Of a stretch of DNA of 15,350 nucleotides, positions 1 to 6,983 are shown one piece after another (the stretch's first letter is position 1; the number at the start of each line of letters is the position of its first letter). Position numbers and translations under genes: made by a program. The notes below the pieces were generated by a model, which was given only the letters and a program-made list of their open reading frames with translations, was not told the origin of the DNA and made no database searches. The DNA lies in assembly GCA_037969175.1 (NCBI GenBank), contig JBBKWX010000014.1, positions 1 to 15,350 of the forward strand. The letters run 5' to 3'. The stretch comes from JBBKWX01 sp037969175. Lineage in GTDB: Bacteria > Bacteroidota > Bacteroidia > AKYH767-A > JBBKVM01.

Positions 1-1653
1 GTCAATGAATTAAAAGACAGGTACGAAAACAGAAATCTTGGAGCTGTATTGCTTATTTCAGACGGATTGTATAATCGTGGCTCTAATCCCCTGACTGATG
101 CAAGAGATCTGAAGTTACCAGTATTCACATTAGCGGTAGGAGATACAAATACCCACCGGGATCTTGCTATCCGTGATATCAAACACAATAACGAAGTGTA
201 TTTGGGTAATGCTTTTCCTCTCGAAGTAACTATAAAAGCAAGCCAGGCTGCAGGAAGTAAGACAATGATCCGTCTTTTTGAAAATGATAAAGAGATCCAA
301 CGAAAAGAGGTACTGATTGGAAGAAGCAATTTTATACAGACTATAAACTTTGTCGCCGAAGCCCGCGAGAAAGGAATATTCAATTACAGTATACGCCTTG
401 ATGATATTGGTGGAGAAGCTAATTTGAATAACAACAGAAGAGATCTGTTTATAGAAGTAAAGGAAAGAAAGATAAAGATAGTTCTTGCCACAGCAGGGCC
501 GCATCCGGATGTAAGTGCGATCAAACAGGTTGTAGAGCAAAATCAGGGTTATGAGATAGAGATCTATACTGCCGACAGATTTAATGCAGTACCAACGGAT
601 AAAGATCTACTGATCCTGCATGGATTGCCTAGTCAGCGATATCAAATAAATTCAACGGTCAACAATTTCAAAAAAGCAGGTGTTTCTATTTTATATATCA
701 TCAGTAATTCAACATCGCTTTCGGAATTTAATAAACTTGAAGCAGGACTAACGATTACGGATTACAGGAATTTGAATAATGAAGTGATCCCAATAGTAAA
801 TACCGGATTCGGTTTGTTTAATTTTTCTGAAGAATTAAAGAAAAGTCTGGCTCAGATGCCACCCTTGTTGAGCCCCTTTGGATCCTACAGGAATAACGGA
901 TCTGAAGTTGCTTTACAACAACAAATAGGTTCAGTTAAAACCTCTCAACCCTTGTTATTATTTTCTCATAACGGCGATTCTAAAATAGGGGTACTGGCAG
1001 GAGAAGGCTACTGGAGATGGAGACTCAGAGATTATGCAATAAATCAGAATCAGGAATTGAGCAATGAATTCATGCAAAAGATATTACAGTATCTAAGTGT
1101 GAAAGAAAAAGAAGGCCGATTGAAGATCCGGGTGAGGAATTCGTTTGTAGAAGGTGAAGAGATACAATTTAGTGCTGAACTGTACAATGCAAGTTTTGAG
1201 ATGGTAAATGAGCCGGATGTACAGATGGATATTACCACAAAAGATGGGAAGAAGTATCCTTTTGTATTTTCAAGAACGGACAAAGCTTATCTGTTGAATG
1301 CGGGAAATTTTCCACCCGGCATATACAGTTATAGAGCTGTTGCAACGTTGGGAAGTGAGACGCTAAGTGCTTCAGGACAATTTACTATCTCTCCCGGCCA
1401 GCTTGAGTTTGCGGAAAACAATGCAGATCATTCGCTGTTGTATACAATCAGTAATGAAACAGGGGCTGAGATGTTTTATCCATCTACTTTTTCACAGTTG
1501 AAAGACAAGATGCTGAATGATGACCGCTATCATTCCGTTTCATTTATTAATAAAAAACTGGAAGATCTGGTCAGATTAAAATGGATATTTTTCCTGATAA
1601 TATTTATGATCAGTGTCGAGTGGTTTTTACGTAAAAGGGCAGGGGCTTATTGA
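1..1653 (+). CDS. VWA / GATase-like membrane protein, 5'-truncated by window edge
   Basis: The frame is open from base 1 with no credible start in view, so the gene begins upstream; 550 residues are visible. They open with the end of a von Willebrand factor A domain: LLISDG at residues 17-22, a typical third-MIDAS-loop strand, then NRGSNP and a TLAVGD strand near 43-48. An all-beta Ig-like stretch follows (about 54-153). An alpha/beta region (about 157-366) resembles class I glutamine amidotransferase-like folds and ends in GEGYWRWRLRDY (334-345). A second Ig-like region (about 373-466) precedes one C-terminal membrane helix (about 526-543) with a short basic tail, so most of the protein should be extracytoplasmic. 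No cysteine sits where an amidotransferase nucleophile would be expected, so the region is probably non-catalytic. Proteins of this VWA plus GATase-like plan occur in Bacteroidota, but I know of no assigned function. The M48 protease gene starts 7 nt downstream. Confidence 0.85.
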   Translation, partial: VNELKDRYENRNLGAVLLISDGLYNRGSNPLTDARDLKLPVFTLAVGDTNTHRDLAIRDIKHNNEVYLGNAFPLEVTIKASQAAGSKTMIRLFENDKEIQRKEVLIGRSNFIQTINFVAEAREKGIFNYSIRLDDIGGEANLNNNRRDLFIEVKERKIKIVLATAGPHPDVSAIKQVVEQNQGYEIEIYTADRFNAVPTDKDLLILHGLPSQRYQINSTVNNFKKAGVSILYIISNSTSLSEFNKLEAGLTITDYRNLNNEVIPIVNTGFGLFNFSEELKKSLAQMPPLLSPFGSYRNNGSEVALQQQIGSVKTSQPLLLFSHNGDSKIGVLAGEGYWRWRLRDYAINQNQELSNEFMQKILQYLSVKEKEGRLKIRVRNSFVEGEEIQFSAELYNASFEMVNEPDVQMDITTKDGKKYPFVFSRTDKAYLLNAGNFPPGIYSYRAVATLGSETLSASGQFTISPGQLEFAENNADHSLLYTISNETGAEMFYPSTFSQLKDKMLNDDRYHSVSFINKKLEDLVRLKWIFFLIIFMISVEWFLRKRAGAY

Positions 1654-1660
1654 TATTAAC

Positions 1661-2908
1661 ATGCAACCAACAACCATTTTCTGGATCATCATAGGTATAC
1701 TTATTCTCAATTATCTACTTGAGCAGTTCATGAGTTTGCTAAATGCGAAAAGCTGGAAAGCTTCGTTACCTAATTCACTCAGAACTTTTTATGATGAGGA
1801 AAAATACCTCAAAGCCCGGGAATATTTTATACATAGAAGAAGTTTTTCATTCTTGATTTCAACATACAATCTCATCATCATGTTGTTGATGTTCTTTTTT
1901 GATGGATTTCTGAAAATATATGAATTGAGTATAAGTTTGAATTCAAATGAGATCATTCAAACCATAATTTTCTTTGTAATTCTGGGTATTGGATCTGACA
2001 TTATAAATATTCCTTTTAGCTGGTACGACCGATTTGTGATCGAAGCTAAATTTGGGTTTAACCGATCAACAAAAACAACTTTCATCCTTGATAAACTGAA
2101 AGGGTATGTTTTGGGGATCATCCTCGGAACTGTGATCCTATCTGCATTCATTGTGTATTATAATTGGACAGGAGAATGGTTTTGGTTCTGGGCCTGGCTT
2201 ACGGTTTCCGGCTTTACCTTACTCATGAATATGTTTTATGCATCCTGGATCCTTCCCTTGTTCAATGACCTGGATCCGATGCCAGAAGGAGAAGCCAGAA
2301 CGGCCATTGAAGCATATTGTGATAAAGTTGGATTTAAATTGGATGATCTGTTTGTAATGGATGGTTCCAAACGTTCTACAAAAGCAAATGCATTTTTTAG
2401 CGGTATCGGAAAAAGGAAAAAAATTGTGCTATTTGATACGCTGCTCAAAGATTACAGTAAGGAAGAGCTGATCGCAATTCTAGCTCATGAAATTGGACAT
2501 TTTAAGAAAAAGCATACACTTACCAATACCATACTTGCAATTTTCCATACCGGAATCATGTTGTATATTCTGGGATTGATGATCAACCATCCTGCTATAG
2601 CAGAAGCCATGGGAGCTGATTCTGCAAATTTTTGTCTTTCCCTGATCGCTTTTGGTATCCTTTACAGTCCTTTGAGTATGCTGATCGGGATTTTGATGAA
2701 TATCGTTTCGAGAAAACATGAATACGAAGCTGATCGCTATTCCATAGAAACTTATCCGGGAAAACATTTGGGAGATTCATTGATCAAGTTGAGTGTTCAA
2801 TCGTTAAGCAATCTTACCCCACATCCCTGGTATGTATTTCTAAATTATTCACATCCAACTTTGTTGCAAAGACTTGATGCGATGGAGTTGATAGATAAAT
2901 CCAAATAA
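1661..2908 (+). CDS. M48 family metalloprotease, CAAX prenyl protease 1 (Ste24)-like
   Basis: This predicted integral-membrane zinc metallopeptidase has 415 residues, the usual size for bacterial Ste24/CAAX protease 1 homologues. It has an N-terminal membrane anchor (about 5-24), further hydrophobic helices (about 63-80, 100-118, 148-166, 174-200), and the catalytic signature AHEIGH at 275-280, giving two zinc-ligand histidines and the catalytic glutamate. After two more helices (about 287-308, 325-348) comes HEYEAD (353-358), with the third zinc-ligand glutamate. The NAFFSGIGKRKKIVLFDTLL strand-turn before the active site and SHPTLLQRLDAM near the C terminus are family hallmarks. I chose ATG 1661: the open frame extends to GTG 1613, but those 16 residues overlap the upstream gene and precede the normal anchor start. 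In yeast Ste24 processes prenylated a-factor and clears translocons; bacteria generally lack CAAX prenylation, so a membrane-protein quality-control role is more likely here (inference). Confidence 0.93.
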   Translation: MQPTTIFWIIIGILILNYLLEQFMSLLNAKSWKASLPNSLRTFYDEEKYLKAREYFIHRRSFSFLISTYNLIIMLLMFFFDGFLKIYELSISLNSNEIIQTIIFFVILGIGSDIINIPFSWYDRFVIEAKFGFNRSTKTTFILDKLKGYVLGIILGTVILSAFIVYYNWTGEWFWFWAWLTVSGFTLLMNMFYASWILPLFNDLDPMPEGEARTAIEAYCDKVGFKLDDLFVMDGSKRSTKANAFFSGIGKRKKIVLFDTLLKDYSKEELIAILAHEIGHFKKKHTLTNTILAIFHTGIMLYILGLMINHPAIAEAMGADSANFCLSLIAFGILYSPLSMLIGILMNIVSRKHEYEADRYSIETYPGKHLGDSLIKLSVQSLSNLTPHPWYVFLNYSHPTLLQRLDAMELIDKSK

Positions 2909-2949
2909 TAAAACAAAAGGTATATATTTCGATAAATTATTGAACCAAA

Positions 2950-4374
2950 ATGAAATTAAGATCCTTACAATTCATCATTTTATTTCTATCCGTTGCTATC
3001 CAGGCTAATGCTCAAAAAAGAGTTTTAATTCAGGGATCCTTAAAAAATGCAACAGCGGAAAGCATTATTTTGACCACCAGAAATATGGTGGATAATAAAG
3101 AGTATCAGGTAACGAAGACAAATGTAGACAGCTCAGGATTCTTTATCATTGTTGTAGACTGCAAAAGTGCTAAACCATATTCCTTGAAATACAAAGGTCA
3201 GGAATTACCCATTTATTTGGAGCCTGGAGACAGTCTTTGGTTAAAAGGGGATGCTACTAAATTGAGGAATACGGCTGTTTTTGAGGGTAGGGGAAGCAAA
3301 GCAAATAAGTTTCTTCTTGAGTATAATAAGAAGTATTTTTTTGATGGAACCCTTGCAAACTTTATAATAAAGGCAAGTCGTGAGCGTAATTCGCTCAACT
3401 TTATTTGGGCTACTGACAGTCTAAGAGAAAGCATGCTTACTTTTTACACAGATTACTATGATGAGACTTTAAAATCTGAATTTGATAACTGGATCCGAAA
3501 TGAGATCAGATGTAATATGGCCTGGACAAAATGGGATCATATTTTATATAATTATCCTTTTGTTCTTGAGAATAATGGTTACGACATAGATTCTTCTGAC
3601 TACAAATTGAGTCATGAAATTCGGATCTTCAATCCAACTGCTTTGAATAATTCGGCTTATATAGGATTGCTTGTTCATTATCATATTGAATTGATGAAAA
3701 GCCTTACTCAAAACAATACGAATATCAAAAAAGGAGAAGATCCGATTCCTGATGTCACCGGAGTTTGCGAATTCTTAAGAGATGAAGTTGATGTTGCGCC
3801 TGCTATCCAATTTACTGCTGTATCTCGTTTTTTGGCAAAGTGTGCTGAATCCAGAATCCTGCCTAAGGAAGTTCAATTGCAATTGGCTTACCTGAAAGCT
3901 TTACAACCCGATACAGCATATACAAATCCAATCGACAGATTGCTGCAAGACCAGAGTGTCTATTTTCTGAAAGACCTGAACATCTCTGATACGCTTGCTC
4001 GCAAATTCAAACCCGAAATGTTTAATGGAAAACCGGTATATGTAAAATATTGGGCTACATGGAATAAGGCCAGCATGCAGGAATTAACCCAATGTATAGC
4101 ATTGGAAGAGCGTATGAAAAAATCAGGGATAAGTTTTATTTATGTTAATATGGATCCTGAAGTAAGTGTATGGTATGAATATCTTGCTGAAAGAAATTTG
4201 AAAGGCAATCATTATAGGTATGAAGATATGGAACCGGGGAATCTTTGGGATCTGTATTTAAAATTCAAATATAGCTCGCATAACCAGATCTATGCTGCTG
4301 ATGGAATGTTGTTGGATGCGTGGGCTCAGCCTGCAAGTTCAGGTGCTGAGAAACGTTTAAATGAGCTTAAATAG
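2950..4374 (+). CDS. Secreted DUF4369/TlpA-like protein with degenerate thioredoxin domain
   Basis: The 474-residue protein starts with a signal peptide (basic N terminus, hydrophobic core 8-17, ANA|Q near 19-22), so it should be exported. Residues about 24-130 look like the all-beta N-terminal domain (DUF4369 type) of Bacteroidota TlpA-family thiol-disulfide proteins, including an IYLEPGDSLWL strand pair. A helical middle region follows. Residues about 360-474 have a thioredoxin-fold pattern: KPVYVKYWATW, a long helix, a FIYVNMD strand, and a late IYAADGMLLD strand-turn. The active site that should read WCxxC reads W371-N-K-A-S375, and the cis-proline position before the IYAADG strand has no proline (HNQIY, 444-448). 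It therefore cannot be a normal redox enzyme and may be a binding or structural relative. A weak promoter -7 match (TATATTTC, 2923-2930) lies in the 41-nt gap upstream. The 3' end overlaps the convergent oxidoreductase gene. Confidence 0.85.
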   Translation: MKLRSLQFIILFLSVAIQANAQKRVLIQGSLKNATAESIILTTRNMVDNKEYQVTKTNVDSSGFFIIVVDCKSAKPYSLKYKGQELPIYLEPGDSLWLKGDATKLRNTAVFEGRGSKANKFLLEYNKKYFFDGTLANFIIKASRERNSLNFIWATDSLRESMLTFYTDYYDETLKSEFDNWIRNEIRCNMAWTKWDHILYNYPFVLENNGYDIDSSDYKLSHEIRIFNPTALNNSAYIGLLVHYHIELMKSLTQNNTNIKKGEDPIPDVTGVCEFLRDEVDVAPAIQFTAVSRFLAKCAESRILPKEVQLQLAYLKALQPDTAYTNPIDRLLQDQSVYFLKDLNISDTLARKFKPEMFNGKPVYVKYWATWNKASMQELTQCIALEERMKKSGISFIYVNMDPEVSVWYEYLAERNLKGNHYRYEDMEPGNLWDLYLKFKYSSHNQIYAADGMLLDAWAQPASSGAEKRLNELK

Positions 4375-5434
4375 TAGGGAAGTATTTCTTCAGTCTGTTT
4401 ACAGATGCTTCGGGATGCAATGGAGTTTGATTTAGAATATTATCTGCTAGTTGTTTAGAAAGTAATGGTCCAAGTAATACTCCTTTGGTTCCTAAACCAC
4501 TAAACACAAAAAGATTTTTTATAGTAGGATGCTCACCCATGTAAGGTCTCCTGTCATGTGCAGAAGGACGAATTCCGGCTGAAGCGCTTACAAATTCAGC
4601 ATCAAATCCGGTGATGGTCTTAAATTTCTGCATCAATTCATCAACAGCATTTTGTGAAGGAGTTTCATCATCCCATATCCAGATAAAAGTTGCACCTAAG
4701 CGGAATAACCCGTCTCCCAATGGTTGTATAAAAATACTCTGGTGTAGTATACCATCAATCTTCAGATCATCGCATCGAACAATTATAGTTTCTCCTTTAC
4801 TTGCTTTCATTGGTAGAAAAGCAAAATCAGGATTATCTGTGATACTATTTCCAGTACAAAAAACTATGCATTTGTATTTTCGAGCTGCATAAACCACATG
4901 GTCATCATGGACATGTAAGTCACCATGAACATAGGTTTCACGACGGATAGAATTAAGTTTGGCAAAGTATTTTGCAGATAGGTCTAAGAAAACATTGGTA
5001 TCGAGATAACCGCTGTAATTTTGTTTCAGGACCTTAGCCCGACTGTTTTTCAGAAGAGCAGGAAGTTCTATTTTAAGATCTTCTTCGATAAATGGAAGTT
5101 CGAATTTTTCTGATCTCACATCCCAATCATTCATATCGCCGACTGATTCAAGGATCTCATAGAAAGGCATTTCAAAAAGAAATTCCTTGCCCATCAAAGT
5201 TTCAAACTCTTTGTATTTTGAAATAGCGAATGGGATTGCCTCATCAGCAAGCCAGGTTTTAACCAGTTTTTGTCCGATCAATGGATGATAGATCCCTGCA
5301 GCCACACGTGAAGCATTCGGGTGTGAATAATCATCAATTATTTCAACTTCTATGTTTTTAGAGATAAGTTCTAGTGCTAACAGTGATCCGGCTAATCCCT
5401 GACCAACAATTAGCACCGGCAAATTCTGCTGCAT
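4367..5434 (-). CDS. DAO-family FAD-dependent oxidoreductase
   Basis: This 355-residue cytoplasmic flavoprotein begins with a Rossmann dinucleotide-binding motif (LIVGQGLAGS, 8-17, GxGxxG) and an acidic pair after strand 2 (D34-D35) for the FAD ribose. AAGIYHPLIG (45-54) and the C-terminal GIRPSAHDRRPYMG (287-300) plus SGLGTKGVLLGP (312-323) are the conserved edges of the D-amino-acid oxidase/DadA/ThiO/MnmC-C superfamily. The substrate cannot be read from the sequence; a small amine or amino-acid-like compound is typical. The ThiO-like and MnmC C-terminal domains are the nearest relatives in pattern, but no thiamine or tRNA-modification partner is adjacent. Its ATG follows the stop of the propeller gene by one base (TAATATG), so it is probably co-translated. 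It is the last gene of the minus-strand run, and its TAA lies inside the end of the opposite-strand gene. Confidence 0.88.
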   Translation of the reverse strand: MQQNLPVLIVGQGLAGSLLALELISKNIEVEIIDDYSHPNASRVAAGIYHPLIGQKLVKTWLADEAIPFAISKYKEFETLMGKEFLFEMPFYEILESVGDMNDWDVRSEKFELPFIEEDLKIELPALLKNSRAKVLKQNYSGYLDTNVFLDLSAKYFAKLNSIRRETYVHGDLHVHDDHVVYAARKYKCIVFCTGNSITDNPDFAFLPMKASKGETIIVRCDDLKIDGILHQSIFIQPLGDGLFRLGATFIWIWDDETPSQNAVDELMQKFKTITGFDAEFVSASAGIRPSAHDRRPYMGEHPTIKNLFVFSGLGTKGVLLGPLLSKQLADNILNQTPLHPEASVNRLKKYFPTI

Positions 5435-5435
5435 A

Positions 5436-6317
5436 TTATTTATCCGTTCTGTACACTACCAAAGAAATTTTACTCCCATCTGAATTGATACTGATCCGGT
5501 AGAAATTTTCAGCATCGGTCTTTCTCAGATCAGCTATGATCTTCCATGTTGGGTTTTCAAGGAATGGAGATATGGCATATAATAGACCTCCGGTACCCAT
5601 GAGGATTTTTCCATCTGTGGTCCATACATAATCTTCAGAACCCTCAACAACATCAACCAGAGGCTTGGAAAACTGAGTGGGGAGATCAAACTGCATGATC
5701 TTCCAATGCGTAGAATCCGTTTTGTCAACATAAGAAAAGGCATCCTGTCCGGGTATCTTTTGGATACATCTACCAATATTCGAAGCGACAGTAGTAGTTC
5801 GCTGATCTTTGATATTTGCTATCCTCAACGTATGTGGATCACCCAGAGCAAAAATGGCGATCAGATTTTTATTAAGCCAGGTATGATAGCCAACAGTATC
5901 GCTTGTAGTAAGCAATACTACCGGTTTTTTACCATCTGGAAATTGTTTGTACAAGCGCTGTGCAGAATCCTGATCAACTCTCACAACTGTCATAAATAAA
6001 CCATCCGGAGTTATGGTAGGAGAATATTCACTTTCCTTGGTATTTGTGATCTGTTTGGTTTCTTTCTTTTTTATATCATAACGATAAATATCACTTTGAA
6101 TACTATCCCGAACAGAAGAAAAATAAATGTATTTATCATCATTACTGAATGTCGGTTGATTATCATAACCATTACGATCAGTGATGTTTACAGCATTGTT
6201 CAACGTATATTTCCCATTCCCGTTTTCTAGATCAAATAACCAAATATCAGTAGATGGAATTTGTGCTTCAGCATTAATTGCCAAAAGCGAAATCAAAACA
6301 AATAGTAATTTTCGCAT
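5436..6317 (-). CDS. Secreted TolB-like PD40 beta-propeller protein
   Basis: From ATG 6317 the protein has 293 residues and a clear signal peptide (MRKLLFVLISLLA, then AEA|Q near 16-19). The mature part has repeats of the WD40-like PD40 type seen in TolB: a YDNQPTFSNDDKYIYFSS blade, a DIYRYD strand, SEYSPTITPDGLF, and ISINSDGSKISLVVY near the end. These suggest a small or partial propeller in the periplasm or at the cell surface, probably a binding scaffold rather than an enzyme. The open frame runs 20 residues further upstream to 6377, but that extension is basic, overlaps the preceding gene and would bury the signal peptide. The chosen ATG shares its A with the TAA of the upstream membrane-protein gene (TAATG), which implies translational coupling. 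No TolA/TolR/Pal genes are nearby, so this is not TolB of the Tol-Pal system. Confidence 0.85.
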   Translation of the reverse strand: MRKLLFVLISLLAINAEAQIPSTDIWLFDLENGNGKYTLNNAVNITDRNGYDNQPTFSNDDKYIYFSSVRDSIQSDIYRYDIKKKETKQITNTKESEYSPTITPDGLFMTVVRVDQDSAQRLYKQFPDGKKPVVLLTTSDTVGYHTWLNKNLIAIFALGDPHTLRIANIKDQRTTTVASNIGRCIQKIPGQDAFSYVDKTDSTHWKIMQFDLPTQFSKPLVDVVEGSEDYVWTTDGKILMGTGGLLYAISPFLENPTWKIIADLRKTDAENFYRISINSDGSKISLVVYRTDK

Positions 6318-6982
6318 TATTTTCCGGTTCCTTTTGTGATCTCTGTATTTCCTTTTGGATTCAATGGCGCTGCCCAAAGCACACTATCTAAAGTTAAGTC
6401 TTTTTCAAATACGGCATAAAAGTGCAAACTATCCGCATCATCATTTACCTGACTTATTCCTTTCAATTCACCCGGTATTTCAAGTCCGGATCTAAGGGTA
6501 TACGTGAGTAAACCTTTCTTTATATAAACCTTATAAATACTTGAAGTAGTAGAGGATGTATTGTTTTGTTTAGATAAATAATATGGACCGGAAATTTGAA
6601 TACTTTGTTCTTTCAATTCCGCTTTGTCGCCTGTATAAATAAAAGCAAAAAATCTTCCGGGCGAACGAATAAAAAAGATCAAGCTGATCAAATAAAGTCC
6701 AAAATAGAATTTGAAAAATGGATATTTTTTTTGTCTTAACCAGGCACCAAAAAGGATAAAACCGGAACAAAGAGTCAATAAAAGTATAACATGAGATGAA
6801 GTTAATTCATGAGCAGCTGCTTTCACATCTGAATAGCTCCATATGGATATTAGCAAGAAAATGAAATGAATACTTGTCAACCCCAGAAGTACTCTGGTAT
6901 TGATATTCTTACCAATGATAAGCATGATCAATGCGGCGATCATACTGATGACAAAGAGTGTGACAGACAATACCAGGAGCAT
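6317..6982 (-). CDS. Hypothetical membrane protein, four N-terminal helices plus soluble C-terminal domain
   Basis: I do not recognise the family of this 221-residue protein. It has four hydrophobic segments (about 2-23, 30-49, 62-82, 89-106), then a polar domain (about 107-221) with beta-rich stretches: SSIYKVYIKKGLLTYTL and DSLHFYAVFEKDLTLDSVLW. The order suggests a membrane-anchored sensory or scaffolding protein, without a recognisable catalytic motif. Its ATG comes one base after the uvrB stop (TAATATG), and its own stop shares a base with the ATG of the secreted propeller gene. That tight coupling suggests the two products are made together and may contact each other, with the propeller outside and this protein in the membrane (inference). 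No cysteine or zinc motif points to a cofactor. Confidence 0.8.
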   Translation of the reverse strand: MLLVLSVTLFVISMIAALIMLIIGKNINTRVLLGLTSIHFIFLLISIWSYSDVKAAAHELTSSHVILLLTLCSGFILFGAWLRQKKYPFFKFYFGLYLISLIFFIRSPGRFFAFIYTGDKAELKEQSIQISGPYYLSKQNNTSSTTSSIYKVYIKKGLLTYTLRSGLEIPGELKGISQVNDDADSLHFYAVFEKDLTLDSVLWAAPLNPKGNTEITKGTGK

Positions 6983-6983
6983 A

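Noticed and set aside
130..540. Minus-strand reading frame of 136 codons opposite the VWA gene
   Set aside because: The protein is compositionally odd and antisense to a domain-bearing gene; no promoter or motif supports it.
1613..1660. GTG start at 1613 for the M48 protease
   Set aside because: It overlaps the coding end of the VWA gene and adds 16 residues ahead of the normal membrane anchor; ATG 1661 fits the family.
6318..6377. Longer start for the PD40 protein at 6377
   Set aside because: The 20 extra residues are highly basic, overlap the upstream gene and would precede a good signal peptide that starts at 6317.
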